Shown one piece after another: positions 13,694 to 22,719 of a DNA stretch of 23,979 nt (within the stretch, counting starts at the first letter, position 1; each line of letters begins with the position of its first letter). A model generated the notes under the pieces. That model did no database searches and was not told the DNA's origin. It saw nothing but the letters and a program-made list of their open reading frames with translations. The DNA is taken from the IMG/VR virus record IMGVR_UViG_3300026519_000570, positions 1 through 23,979 of that record; one strand, given 5' to 3'. Source of the DNA: a virus. The translations under genes were made by a program, and so were the position numbers.

Positions 13694-15655
13694 ATGGGTC
13701 TTGTGCATCTTGAGCTTGTTTCAGTTGGGTACAACAGTGCATCTGCCCTGACAACTGAGGAGAAGGTTGTTTTTTTCTCTGAGAGGGAGAGTACTACGAC
13801 GAACTTTGTGGACAAGGAGTTGATTGATGGATCCTTCTCCATCAGTCCGCCGCGCTTGGGCAGGGATGGTCAATATGCGCCTCGGACGGTGCGTTTTTCC
13901 TTTAGGCTGAGAGCGCCGGCTGGCATTTCGGAAGATTATATATTTGCTGAGCTGAGTAGGATAGCAAATGTTGTCGCTCTCGCGAACGATCCATATCATC
14001 GCGAGAACATAGGCTATGCTTCGGGCATGATTGAGTACGGCGATACGGACAATGATATTTTTACGGGTATGCGTGGCACGGTGCTCGCGATGTCGGTGAG
14101 CGCTGGCGACGTGACTGTGTCTGGGAACATGGAGGGTGGAGCGGCCAGCACGACTACTTGGGGGAACAGGGTATATGCATGGAATGTTATCAGGGGTCAC
14201 ATAGAACATCCTGCTCTGAGGTTTTCCGATGTCGAGTTGTTCAGGGATGAACAGGGGGGATTTGTACTCGACGCCGTAGATGTCGAGCTAACGGTTGAGC
14301 CGACATGTATATCGGCCCCTTACGTGAGGTCGGCAAGCATATACAACATCAATACATTGGCAGGGACGAGATGGTATCCATACGGAGGCATGTGGTACAG
14401 TTTCTATCTAGATATGAAGGATGTAGCTCCCGTGAAGACGGGCATGAAGATGTATATCACGCATGAGACGGGGAGTGCCATCATCGTGTCTAGGTTTGCT
14501 GGGAATCCAATATGGGAGTTCCCTGGGTATCCGATCCAGACGGTTGGCACGACAACTCCGCCTCCGTTTTTCGTGACAGCTACGACTCCTCTGGAGACGC
14601 CCACAAATCTGCGGACTGACGACTATCTGATGATTGACTGTGATGGGGTGGGCAACTTCCGCTATGCGAGGAACAGCACGGCAGCTTGGTCCAATTATAT
14701 TCCCATTACGGTGAATGAGGCGATATCTCTGAATATCAGTCCGTGGCCAGGGGGTGTGTCTCAACCCAAGATCACCTTCACTGCCAATCCGTCCTCAGCA
14801 TCTACTTGGAAGATACCATGGCATCAATACGAGTTGAATTACACGGGTGGCACGGCTAGTCTTGAGCCGACGACAGCTACGCCGGATTACTTCGAGAATG
14901 GAGTGAGCATTGCCAAGTGCTGGGTCAATGTCCCTGTGGCCGCGCGGGGCAGATATTACTTGGCATTGTTGCACAACACGGACAACGGTGTCATGACAGA
15001 GTGGCGTGCCAAGGTGAAGCCAGTGTCCGTGGGAAGGTATTCGTCGTCGCCGTCGTCATATCCGAACGATGGTCTGTGGCGTGCTGTTGAATCCAATGCG
15101 TACTACACTCCTTGGGTCGCTCATGACAGCAGTGGTTACACGGATGGGTTTACCGTGCTGACCGTCCTTGATTTCACTGCGTTTGGCAACCCGTTGATGA
15201 TGAATCCGAGGGGGCACGCTGTATTCGAGATCGAGATCTTTGTGAGAACGCACTATTCGGCTCCAAGGAACAACGCTTACGTGAACGGTATCATGCTTCT
15301 GTCCGCTCAGGATGATGTAAGCACGTTTGTCGGCGTGTGGGGTGAGTCACTGGGAAGGATCGTGCTGTCTTCTCTGGATATTGATAATCCGTATGTGGGA
15401 TCTGTGTTCATTACGGACGAGGATATCTCGGGCTTGTCTGATTCATATCGGCCTGTATCGGTGTTGCCCATGTCAGCGTTCGGAGTTCCTCCTGCGTTGG
15501 TGGGTGGAGTGCGAAACTATGTGGTGGTGAGACCGATGCGCGGCAGCATGTATTATGGCTATCGGTCCATCAGCGACCCTGTGCAACAGCCAGATCCGAA
15601 CAAGAACATATTGGACGTATACGTGCAGGACAGGCTTCTGTATCCTAGGTATTGA
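13694..15655 (+). CDS. Distal tail protein (Dit-like), long form
   Basis: The gene directly after the tape measure normally encodes the distal tail protein, the ring at the tail tip. At 653 residues this is longer than simple Dit proteins. The first 220 residues are consistent with a Dit N-domain (SISPPRLGRDGQYAPRTVRFSFRLRAP, then AVDVELTVEP). The rest is beta-rich, with aromatic segments such as GTRWYPYGGMWYSFYLDM and RSISDPVQQPDPNKNILDVYVQ. It may carry extra carbohydrate-binding modules, as in 'evolved' Dit proteins, but I cannot name them. GCAGGAG precedes the ATG at a usual distance. A different minor tail protein is the alternative. Confidence 0.7.
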   Translation: MGLVHLELVSVGYNSASALTTEEKVVFFSERESTTTNFVDKELIDGSFSISPPRLGRDGQYAPRTVRFSFRLRAPAGISEDYIFAELSRIANVVALANDPYHRENIGYASGMIEYGDTDNDIFTGMRGTVLAMSVSAGDVTVSGNMEGGAASTTTWGNRVYAWNVIRGHIEHPALRFSDVELFRDEQGGFVLDAVDVELTVEPTCISAPYVRSASIYNINTLAGTRWYPYGGMWYSFYLDMKDVAPVKTGMKMYITHETGSAIIVSRFAGNPIWEFPGYPIQTVGTTTPPPFFVTATTPLETPTNLRTDDYLMIDCDGVGNFRYARNSTAAWSNYIPITVNEAISLNISPWPGGVSQPKITFTANPSSASTWKIPWHQYELNYTGGTASLEPTTATPDYFENGVSIAKCWVNVPVAARGRYYLALLHNTDNGVMTEWRAKVKPVSVGRYSSSPSSYPNDGLWRAVESNAYYTPWVAHDSSGYTDGFTVLTVLDFTAFGNPLMMNPRGHAVFEIEIFVRTHYSAPRNNAYVNGIMLLSAQDDVSTFVGVWGESLGRIVLSSLDIDNPYVGSVFITDEDISGLSDSYRPVSVLPMSAFGVPPALVGGVRNYVVVRPMRGSMYYGYRSISDPVQQPDPNKNILDVYVQDRLLYPRY

Positions 15656-15658
15656 TCC

Positions 15659-17074
15659 ATGGCTTTCTACGCTCATCTTGTCTCCAGATCGTTTGCGTAC
15701 AACTACGAAGATGGCCGCGTCAAGAGCTTGGGTATTGGAGCTGGCTCGACGGACACGGTTTTCAACATTGATGGAAGCACATTGACTTGGGTTGACACTG
15801 GGGATGATTTTGTCTTCATATCTGGTTTGAACGTCAACTACGGCAGCACGGTTGTGTCCACGGTCACGTCTGGCGGGTATATCACGCAGGTCACGGTTGC
15901 GGATCCAATGCCATACGTGCCGTCCGTGGGCGATCAGTTTATCGTTGTTCACAGAAATAGTGGACTCGGATTTTCTGATCTGGGAGTTCTTGGGCGTGTT
16001 GTGGATGGAAGTGTCGAGTTTCGTGCTATGGGCGGACCAATTCGTGCCGAGCTAGAGATACATCCTTTCTCCGGACATGGCTTCAAGGTAAGCGAGGATG
16101 TGGTTGGCGATGCGATCAGGATCTCCGATGGTTCAGGCAGAGACGTATGGTTTGGGGTCATAGATGAGATATCCATATCTGATCGCAGGGTTTCTGTGGT
16201 CGCTGTTGGTCTCATAGAGATGCTGAAGACATATCGGTACGATGTTGATTGGTCAGCGACAGCGACGACGCGTGATGTTCTCATGGACATCTTGGTGTCC
16301 AGTCCAACACATCTCTCTCTTGGGTATGGCGGGTTTGTGGACAGGAAGGTATTTGATTCGGGGACGAACACGTTCATTTACGAGCTTGCCAATGCTCAGA
16401 CATCTTCGGGCGGTATCGGTCCATTCAATTTCAGCGAGACGGTGCCCGTTGCCTATGATGCTGTCATGAGAGTGCTCGAAGTAGGCGCGATGCCGTTGGC
16501 ACCGGAGGCGCTGTATCTTCAGATATGGGGCCAGAGATTGTACTTGACGCGCCGAGCAGGCGATGATTACACGGTAGACTACTATATCTCCGCCAAGGAT
16601 GCGGATGTGGATCTGGAGGCGGATTCTGTAGTTCGTGGCCTCTCTGGCAAATACAATAAGCTGTCCATCACGTACACGCAGGATGGCGTTGTTCTATATA
16701 CGACGCCCGTGTACGACCTGTTATCCTATGCTAGGGATGGTATCAGGGAGTATGTCGAGTCATTGGATGAGGCAGGTCAGGCTAGGATTATCGCGGAATG
16801 GCGCTCGAAGCTGAAGACCAAGACCATTTTCTCTGGTCGGGTTCGTCTTGGGCATAGAGTCTGGCTAGGCGGATTGTTGGGCAGCAGTGTTCCACCGTGG
16901 TGGGTTCGTCCTCTGGACAGGTTGCACGTGCAGGAGTCCAGATATGGAAGAGATATAGTCATGGATGTGGGGTCTGTGACTGTGTCTTTTCCGAACGGTG
17001 ATGTACAGGTTACTCCTCTCGAGTACACGGATCCGATCGAGATTGTGTCGCAATACATAGATATGGATACATGA
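15659..17074 (+). CDS. Tail hub / minor tail protein
   Basis: A 471-residue protein encoded after the distal tail protein, the place of the baseplate hub (Tal or gp27-like) in siphoviruses. The central part, VWFGVIDEISISDRRVSVVAVGLIEMLKTYRYDVDW followed by TTRDVLMDIL, resembles the hub segment where an interface strand is followed by 'V.A.G....L......' and a short helix. Later segments contain YDAVMRVLEVGAMPLAPEALYLQIWGQRLYLTRR and a helix RARIIAEWRSKLK-like stretch (ARIIAEWRSKLKTKT). It lacks an obvious protease, lysozyme or peptidase motif. The upstream ribosome binding site is weak (TAGG), so coupling to the previous gene, three bases away, is likely. Confidence 0.65.
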   Translation: MAFYAHLVSRSFAYNYEDGRVKSLGIGAGSTDTVFNIDGSTLTWVDTGDDFVFISGLNVNYGSTVVSTVTSGGYITQVTVADPMPYVPSVGDQFIVVHRNSGLGFSDLGVLGRVVDGSVEFRAMGGPIRAELEIHPFSGHGFKVSEDVVGDAIRISDGSGRDVWFGVIDEISISDRRVSVVAVGLIEMLKTYRYDVDWSATATTRDVLMDILVSSPTHLSLGYGGFVDRKVFDSGTNTFIYELANAQTSSGGIGPFNFSETVPVAYDAVMRVLEVGAMPLAPEALYLQIWGQRLYLTRRAGDDYTVDYYISAKDADVDLEADSVVRGLSGKYNKLSITYTQDGVVLYTTPVYDLLSYARDGIREYVESLDEAGQARIIAEWRSKLKTKTIFSGRVRLGHRVWLGGLLGSSVPPWWVRPLDRLHVQESRYGRDIVMDVGSVTVSFPNGDVQVTPLEYTDPIEIVSQYIDMDT

Positions 17075-17075
17075 T

Positions 17076-20000
17076 ATGCCTGCATTGACTATTCCCAAGC
17101 TTGTTGAGAAACTACGATCTTATTTCATGTATGCTCGTGGCGACACCCAGATAGGTGGCAACATCACGCCGGATGCGGACAAGGCGTACAATATAGGTTC
17201 TCCGAGTAGAAGGTTGAGCGTCATCTACGCGGACACGGTGGATGCGAACGTCAGTGCGGGGACGTTTTCCGGATCTACGTGGTCCCATCCTGGGGATATG
17301 ACCATTGATCCTAAGGTGGACAATGCGACCACGACCCTTTTCGTCTTAAACAGTGGCGTAGGGGGCGTAGCAAACTTGAATGTGGAGAACGACATCATCG
17401 TTGGCGGTCTTGTGGACGGGGTCGATGTTGCTTCGCTAAAATCCTCTTATGATTCGCATGTTGCCAGTGCGGATTCACATCATAATGCCTTTGTCGGCCT
17501 GAAGGATGATGTGGGCAGCACGGTGTCTCCGGATCCGTCCGACCTGATACAGATTGTGGGTGGAAATGGACTCTCATCTGTCGCAGGAGCGAGCACGCTC
17601 ACCTTGTCGGTCAATGTCGGCGATGGGATCCAGATTGTGTCCGATGCAGTAGCCGTGGATTCCACCGTGGTTCGCACGTCGAGGCAGGTGATTGCGGGTC
17701 AAGGTCTCGTCGGTGGGGGATCTCTTTCTGCCGATGTGACCTTGGATGTGAATGTCGGAGCGAGCCTCCAGATTGTCTCGGATGCGGTGCAGGTCAATCA
17801 GGGATACTCGTTCAACTGGTCTGCGGTGCATAACTGGGGCGGCGGTGTGTCGTTGGATCCTGCTGGAGCTGTGTCTGCCCCTGGGAGCCTGCGGATCAAC
17901 ATTGACAGTGACAACAACACAACGAACGCCGCGCTGGTATTCGGAAAGGACGGAGGAGGCACTTTATCCACAGAGATTGGACGGATCAGCGAGAACGGCG
18001 ACTTCTCTGTGTCACGAGATATCCGCACGGGACGCTACTATCTCACTCCTGCTGGCGATATATGGGCTCGTTTCACGGATGAGCTGAGCGGCGATGCTTC
18101 CTACATCGGCGCAGGCGGTTTGACTGTCATCGGTGGAGGAGAATCGGCGAGTGCTGTGTTGAGTGGCGGAGGTATAGCGGGTTCGTCCGAACGCCTTGTT
18201 CTCGCGTCGGATGTGACGGGGGCAGGCGAGGCAATCCGATTTGTGACATCGCTCCAGAATGGGTGGGCGAGCAGGGTGGACGCCGTGTCCATCCTAGGTG
18301 ATGGCAGAGTAGGCATAGGTACATTGACGCCAAACGTGCAGCTTGACGTTGTTGGCTCTGTCAACATCAGTAATGCCTTGGGCGTGAATGGCGCGGCGGA
18401 CATTGCCGAGGATCTGACCGTAGGTGCGGCTTACTCCACACCCGGGGTTCTCTTTGTTGACGTGTCGCAGCAGAACGTTGGGATCAACCGTGCGCCTGAT
18501 AACCAGTTTGCGTTGGATGTGAGTGGTCCTGCGCGGGCGGATTGGTGGGTGGGTCCTCATGCGTTGCAGCTCAGCGATGCGAAGATGATCGTGCATTTCG
18601 ATGGACCGTTGCCGTATGAAGAGGATTTTACGGGATTTGCTGTGGGTCATGCAGGGCAGCAGCCGAACCATAGCAGCAATACGCAAGTATATCGCCCAGG
18701 GAAGTTCGGCAAGGCGTTGCAGATTGCGGTTGGGACGAAGAATTTGATTCCGAATCCTGTGTTTGGCTACGATGACCCTCCTGTGAGCAACGGTCCGGTT
18801 GCTGGCTGGAATTTTGCCAATGCGTATGGTGGCGTGGTCAGCTACGGCACTACATCTGAGCGAAGATTATTTGGGAAGTATTCTGCATTTCAGGAGTTGG
18901 ATGGTACGCAGACGGGTTATGTTGGGATTGCAACAACCGCAATCTCTGATCCTAGTATTGTGAGCGGAGCCGTCTTTGTTCAGAGTGGATGGGTGTTTTT
19001 TGACTCATACATGTCTCACATATACTTGATTCTTCGTTGCTACGACTCATCCGGCAATTTCATATCTGACCTAACTAAGACATATTATCCTCCAGATATC
19101 AAGTCTGGAGAGTGGAATTTTGTCTACATATATGGGACATTGCCTGTTGGTACGTCTAAAGTGAGTTGTCAATTCAGGATTCCACCTGATTATGTGGGCA
19201 AGGTGTATTTTGATGGTGCTCAGCTTGAGAACAAGCCGTACACAACCCCTCTCGCTTATGGGGATATGCCGAACCATTCTTGGGCTGGTACTCCGCATCT
19301 ATCTGCTTCCACTCGAACTGACTATTCTATTCAGTATGCGGATATGGAGCTAAGAGTTCCGTTCACGGTTGCTGGATGGTTTGGCTACGCCCATGATGTA
19401 CAGGCTGAGCCGACTGGATCGCAGGGCGATAGAAGGCATTTCTTCATTGCGACTCCAGACAGATCTACAAGCATCACTGTGTACATGAATGACGGCGATC
19501 AACCGTATGCGTTGGCTACCGGAGAAACTGTTGCCCTGAATGGAGGAGATGGGAACACTTGGCCTGCTTACACGTGGAAGCATTGGGCCATCACTGTGGA
19601 TGGATCTGGCAATGCTACTCTTTACTTGGATGGCACTCAAGTTTCGACAGCTTCGTGGCCGAGCACGAAGAGTGTTGTGTATGATATCATAGAGATTGGC
19701 TATTTCCCAGGGGGAGGATACACACACAATGGATGGGTAGATGATCTTGTCGTGTTGGATCGTGCGGCTTCTGCTGATGAGATCCGTGCCATATACGAGT
19801 CCAATGCTCCTGTATTTGCGGAATCCAGTGTTTTTGCGTTTCGTGCACCAGCGAGGGAGTTTTTATGGGTCGACGATGAGGGAATGTGGGCGCGATTGGA
19901 GAATGGACGTGGGGCTTTCGGCTTATACTTGGGGGATGCTACCAAGAGCTGGGCTGGTTTGACATTGGATCCAGGGGATCTTGTCATTGGTGATGCGAGT

Positions 20001-20993
20001 ATTGTTGGTGGAGGGTATATTCACTTCAAGCCTTCCACAGGAAGCATGTCCATTGTCGGAGATGGATCTGGTATTACCAACATCGACGGCGGAAATATAC
20101 AGACGAGAACGATTACGGCAGATAAGATCGTGTCGAATTCTCTCACATCCGCGGAGATTGCTGCAGGAGCGATTACGACATCTGAGCTAGCTGCGAATTC
20201 CGTGACATCTGACAAGATAAATGTTGCCCAATTGTCAGCAATCTCCGCTGACATGGGATTGCTGAACGCGGGAGAGATTAGGATTGGCACCGGAACGATT
20301 GGTTCGAATTTCACGGGTCATCGTTTCTGGACAGATACGAGCGGCGTTGGTAGAATTGCTGGGTATAACAACAATGTGATTCAGTGGGAAGGCGCAACAG
20401 ATGGGAAACTGAAAGCTGGATCTGGGTCTGTGGTAGCAGATTCTTCTGGTCTCTCTCTATTCAGTGGGGGGACTAAGATAGCAGAGCTTGACTCCGATGG
20501 ATTGAGCTTTCTAAGAGGATCTGGGCACATATATTGGCTTGTTGATCCAGAGAGCACTTGGGCCGGTCAAGGAGAGATAAGGGTGCGTGGCCTAGATGAC
20601 CTCGGGACTCTGTCTACCAAATTGCACATTGAAGCCATTGGGAATCCAGATATAGGATACGAACACAAAGGGAGATTTGAGGTTACTGTCAAAGCGTACA
20701 ACGAGGATGTATCTGACACTGGAGTATTGTACTTGGAGAGCGGGAGGGGGGTTTACGGTGGCGCGCCAAAGTTTGATGTGAATTTGCAGGCTGGGAGCAT
20801 GGTTGTAACTTCTCGTAGCTCGACATGGAGTGGGCCCAACAACACTGTGCACTATTTCAATCTGAACGGTATCATTGATTTCAAATGGTCAATGGGGGAT
20901 AGTTCAAAGGATCCGAGATCCGTTGTGCCGGATGATTGGGTGGAAGTTAGAATAGGCGGCACAACGTATTATTTGCCGGCGTATCTGGTGTGA
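17076..20993 (+). CDS. Tail fibre / receptor-binding protein with nested CBM-LamG modules
   Basis: A 1305-residue fibre. The N-terminal part has YNIGSPSRRLSVIYADTVDA, a familiar fibre start, then beta repeats: GDGIQIVSDAVAV and GASLQIVSDAVQV. From about residue 505 (IVHFDG) a LamG-like fold starts. It is interrupted at about 554-727 by a CBM4/9-like sandwich (NLIPNPVFG ... YVGKVYFDGAQLENKPYTTP), then resumes at about 728-910 with PFTVAGWFGY, WKHWAITVDGSGNATLYLDG and DDLVVLDRAASADEIRAIYE. Around 1012-1054 a ten-residue-period repeat appears: ITADKIVSNS, LTSAEIAAGA, ITTSELAANS, VTSDKI. The C-terminal 190 residues are probably the tip. It likely binds cell-surface carbohydrate. The ribosome binding site is weak and the start is one base after the hub stop. 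Confidence 0.85.
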   Translation: MPALTIPKLVEKLRSYFMYARGDTQIGGNITPDADKAYNIGSPSRRLSVIYADTVDANVSAGTFSGSTWSHPGDMTIDPKVDNATTTLFVLNSGVGGVANLNVENDIIVGGLVDGVDVASLKSSYDSHVASADSHHNAFVGLKDDVGSTVSPDPSDLIQIVGGNGLSSVAGASTLTLSVNVGDGIQIVSDAVAVDSTVVRTSRQVIAGQGLVGGGSLSADVTLDVNVGASLQIVSDAVQVNQGYSFNWSAVHNWGGGVSLDPAGAVSAPGSLRINIDSDNNTTNAALVFGKDGGGTLSTEIGRISENGDFSVSRDIRTGRYYLTPAGDIWARFTDELSGDASYIGAGGLTVIGGGESASAVLSGGGIAGSSERLVLASDVTGAGEAIRFVTSLQNGWASRVDAVSILGDGRVGIGTLTPNVQLDVVGSVNISNALGVNGAADIAEDLTVGAAYSTPGVLFVDVSQQNVGINRAPDNQFALDVSGPARADWWVGPHALQLSDAKMIVHFDGPLPYEEDFTGFAVGHAGQQPNHSSNTQVYRPGKFGKALQIAVGTKNLIPNPVFGYDDPPVSNGPVAGWNFANAYGGVVSYGTTSERRLFGKYSAFQELDGTQTGYVGIATTAISDPSIVSGAVFVQSGWVFFDSYMSHIYLILRCYDSSGNFISDLTKTYYPPDIKSGEWNFVYIYGTLPVGTSKVSCQFRIPPDYVGKVYFDGAQLENKPYTTPLAYGDMPNHSWAGTPHLSASTRTDYSIQYADMELRVPFTVAGWFGYAHDVQAEPTGSQGDRRHFFIATPDRSTSITVYMNDGDQPYALATGETVALNGGDGNTWPAYTWKHWAITVDGSGNATLYLDGTQVSTASWPSTKSVVYDIIEIGYFPGGGYTHNGWVDDLVVLDRAASADEIRAIYESNAPVFAESSVFAFRAPAREFLWVDDEGMWARLENGRGAFGLYLGDATKSWAGLTLDPGDLVIGDASIVGGGYIHFKPSTGSMSIVGDGSGITNIDGGNIQTRTITADKIVSNSLTSAEIAAGAITTSELAANSVTSDKINVAQLSAISADMGLLNAGEIRIGTGTIGSNFTGHRFWTDTSGVGRIAGYNNNVIQWEGATDGKLKAGSGSVVADSSGLSLFSGGTKIAELDSDGLSFLRGSGHIYWLVDPESTWAGQGEIRVRGLDDLGTLSTKLHIEAIGNPDIGYEHKGRFEVTVKAYNEDVSDTGVLYLESGRGVYGGAPKFDVNLQAGSMVVTSRSSTWSGPNNTVHYFNLNGIIDFKWSMGDSSKDPRSVVPDDWVEVRIGGTTYYLPAYLV

Positions 20994-21008
20994 GAGGAGG
21001 ATTGAGCA

Positions 21009-21206
21009 ATGTTGAAATTAGATGCACTAAGGAAGCGCATTGGCGATCTAGACAAGCAGATCGATGAATTCCGTCGTCAGGCGGAACAGCAATTGGCCGT
21101 GTTGCAGGGAAAGCGCATGGCGTTGCAGGAGCTGTTGGATGAGCTGGAGGGTAGCCATGAAGACGCTAGCAGTGACGATGGTGGCGGCGTCGATCTTCCT
21201 GAGTAG
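21009..21206 (+). CDS. Small coiled-coil protein
   Basis: A 65-residue protein with GAGAGGAGG (20992-21000) eight bases before the ATG. Residues 1-48 form a heptad-like amphipathic helix (LKLDALRKRIGDLDKQIDEF, then QQLAVLQGKRMALQELLDELE), followed by an acidic Asp/Ser/Gly tail. No membrane segment or signal peptide is present. It lies between the fibre gene and an overlapping lipoprotein gene. Small coiled coils here may be fibre chaperones or trimerisation partners. The coil-plus-lipoprotein arrangement superficially recalls spanin pairs, but the missing membrane anchor argues against an inner-membrane spanin. Confidence 0.7.
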   Translation: MLKLDALRKRIGDLDKQIDEFRRQAEQQLAVLQGKRMALQELLDELEGSHEDASSDDGGGVDLPE

Positions 21207-21321
21207 TTGTGTTTCCAACTATGGGCAGTGTTTCTTCTCTTGGCAGACGGAAGCAGATGAGGATGGGCTCGTCTTCTACGGCGAGCTCGTGTATGACTGT
21301 CAGGTCGAATTGGAGGAATGA
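21157..21321 (+). CDS. Short lipoprotein (spanin- or exclusion-like)
   Basis: A 54-residue protein starts inside the coiled-coil gene in another frame, with GGAGGG (21146-21151) five bases before the ATG. The start MKTLAVTMVAASIFLSSC is a lipoprotein signal: basic n-region, hydrophobic core, and lipobox Leu-Ser-Ser-Cys with Cys18 as the modified residue. The mature part is 37 residues, acidic, with two more cysteines able to form a disulfide. The stop overlaps the next ATG (TGATG). Known phage lipoproteins of this size act as outer spanins or as superinfection-exclusion factors. Neither can be chosen from the sequence. In-frame longer starts (for example 21064) lack a signal peptide at their N-terminus and are disfavoured. 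Confidence 0.7.
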   Translation: MKTLAVTMVAASIFLSSCVSNYGQCFFSWQTEADEDGLVFYGELVYDCQVELEE

Positions 21322-22523
21322 TGGCTAGGGACCACAAGTTTGCTGCACATCTGATTCCGACGCACTGGGGACAGAGGGATGAGGAGCACCTATCCCGTAT
21401 TGCTCCCAAGAGCATCAAGATCATTGACCGATTTGAGAGGGTGCCGTTGCTGTACCGTCTTTCTCCGAATTCGATCATCGTGTACAGGGATCATCCTTTG
21501 TCGGAGCAGCACGATGATATGATGAGGGATCCGGAGGGAACCGGAAAGCGTCACGCCGCTGAATGGGCCGAGAAACTTGCTCGGTGGCGGCATCCTGTAC
21601 CTGATGAGCAGGTCGTTGTGTTGGGCATCAATGAGCCGAGGGTGTGGGATGATCCAGATCCGAAGCGATTTGGCAGTCCTTACGCGCAGGGCGTGTATAG
21701 GACTGTTGAGTACACCGTTGCGTTTCTGGATGCGTTGACCAAGCTCGGTATTCGTGGCGGGGCACTCAACTTGAGCGTGGGCTGGCCTGCTAATAGTGGC
21801 AAGGATATGCCGCCTGTGTGGGAACCATATCGTCCCGTGTACGATTCGATCCGCAAGGGTCAACACATCCTGTTTTTGCATGAGTATTGGCCTCATCAGG
21901 GACCTGAGATGCATCTGGGTTGGATGGCGGGGCGTGCTCTCAAGTGTCCTTGGGATGTCCCTATCATCATCGGAGAATGTGGCCTTGAGGAGCGCGTGAC
22001 ATCGCCGAACGTGCCTCCGTCTCGCTGGGGATGGAAGGGTTGGCTGACACCCGAGCAATACATGGATCAGCTCTGGCGGTATCATGACATCATGAACGAC
22101 AGGAGGATCCACAGCTTGCAGATCTTCACATGGGACTTCTCTCAGCCCTTTGGCTCGCTGGACATCCGTGACATGCTGGATTTGATCCCCGAGAACAGTG
22201 CTTGGGACAATGCTATATGGGACTACGGCGGCACGAGGCCGCCTGGGGATGCGGTTCCTATTCCTCCGGATCCATCCTTGGCTCAGGTTCTTGTGTCGAG
22301 AGCGCAGGAGGAACAGGTGATTCGTTTCAATCCAAACGCTGCATTGCAGAAGAGCATCTTTGCTGACGGCTATGTGCCCAACTCTCCCGAGTTCGAGGTT
22401 GACCATCGTGGACAGGTCTACGTTGCCCAGCGTGCCGAGCACATGGGCACGGGAGATGTCCGTGTCTACTACGTGCCGAAGTTCGAGTGGGACAAGGTGG
22501 AGTATATCGATGCAGATGTGTAG
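21321..22523 (+). CDS. TIM-barrel glycoside hydrolase-like protein (probable lysin or depolymerase)
   Basis: The 400-residue protein has the layout of a clan GH-A (beta/alpha)8 glycoside hydrolase. VVVLGINEPRVWD places an Asn-Glu-Pro motif (Glu105, candidate acid/base) at the end of a strand, as on strand 4. HILFLHEYW follows. DVPIIIGECGLEE places Glu219 (candidate nucleophile) as on strand 7, and SLQIFTWDF fits strand 8. Two glutamates about 114 residues apart are usual for the clan. Residues after about 310 form a proline-rich linker and a small C-terminal domain. There is no signal peptide. GGAGG lies 4 bases before ATG 21321 (only 1 base before ATG 21318). It probably cuts a cell-wall or capsule polysaccharide, during release or entry; the substrate is unknown. 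Confidence 0.75.
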   Translation: MARDHKFAAHLIPTHWGQRDEEHLSRIAPKSIKIIDRFERVPLLYRLSPNSIIVYRDHPLSEQHDDMMRDPEGTGKRHAAEWAEKLARWRHPVPDEQVVVLGINEPRVWDDPDPKRFGSPYAQGVYRTVEYTVAFLDALTKLGIRGGALNLSVGWPANSGKDMPPVWEPYRPVYDSIRKGQHILFLHEYWPHQGPEMHLGWMAGRALKCPWDVPIIIGECGLEERVTSPNVPPSRWGWKGWLTPEQYMDQLWRYHDIMNDRRIHSLQIFTWDFSQPFGSLDIRDMLDLIPENSAWDNAIWDYGGTRPPGDAVPIPPDPSLAQVLVSRAQEEQVIRFNPNAALQKSIFADGYVPNSPEFEVDHRGQVYVAQRAEHMGTGDVRVYYVPKFEWDKVEYIDADV

Positions 22524-22719
22524 CCATCCGCATAGAAGAGAGCATTGCTGGCATCTGGACACTTTCCCCATGGCCCATCCTACGGAAGCGCTAGAAAGGT
22601 GTTGTTTTTGTGGTGAGACAAGGATGGTGCACAAGGATGATGTAGGTATGCATCGTCGGGATGCGGAACATGGGGCATACCTTGTCCCATTCTTTGTCCG
22701 TCGCAAGGGGGGTGGATAA
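22510..22719 (+). CDS. Small zinc-ribbon protein
   Basis: A 69-residue protein starts inside the end of the hydrolase gene (14-base overlap), with AAGGTGGAG (22494-22502) seven bases before ATG 22510; ATG 22516 is also possible. Cysteines and histidines cluster as Cys4, His6, His8, His12, Cys13, His15 and then a RCCFCG knuckle (Cys31-Cys34), which suggests a zinc-binding fold. The C-terminus is basic. Longer in-frame starts upstream (22360) would translate the hydrolase region in a low-complexity Ser/Thr/Arg frame and are rejected. The function is unknown. The stop overlaps the next start as TAATG. Confidence 0.6.
   Translation: MQMCSHPHRREHCWHLDTFPMAHPTEALERCCFCGETRMVHKDDVGMHRRDAEHGAYLVPFFVRRKGGG

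Noticed and set aside
13771-13777. T TTT TTC slippery heptamer in frame in the distal tail gene
   Set aside because: A -1 shift meets TGA at 13780-13782 almost at once, giving a product of about 30 residues; no conserved fusion is expected here, so it is probably chance.
13978-14006. Inverted repeat TCTCGCGA / TCGCGAGA with 13-base loop
   Set aside because: Eight-base arms with loops of this size are expected several times by chance in 24 kb, and it lies in coding sequence with no supporting context.
19090-19110. Seven-base hairpin CTCCAGA / TCTGGAG in the fibre gene
   Set aside because: Too short to be significant, inside coding sequence, with no U-tract or nearby gene boundary.
21064-21156. 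N-terminal extension of the lipoprotein to an earlier in-frame start
   Set aside because: The extension is a Trp/Cys/Arg-rich shadow of the coiled-coil gene and would bury the signal peptide; GGAGGG before 21157 supports the short form.
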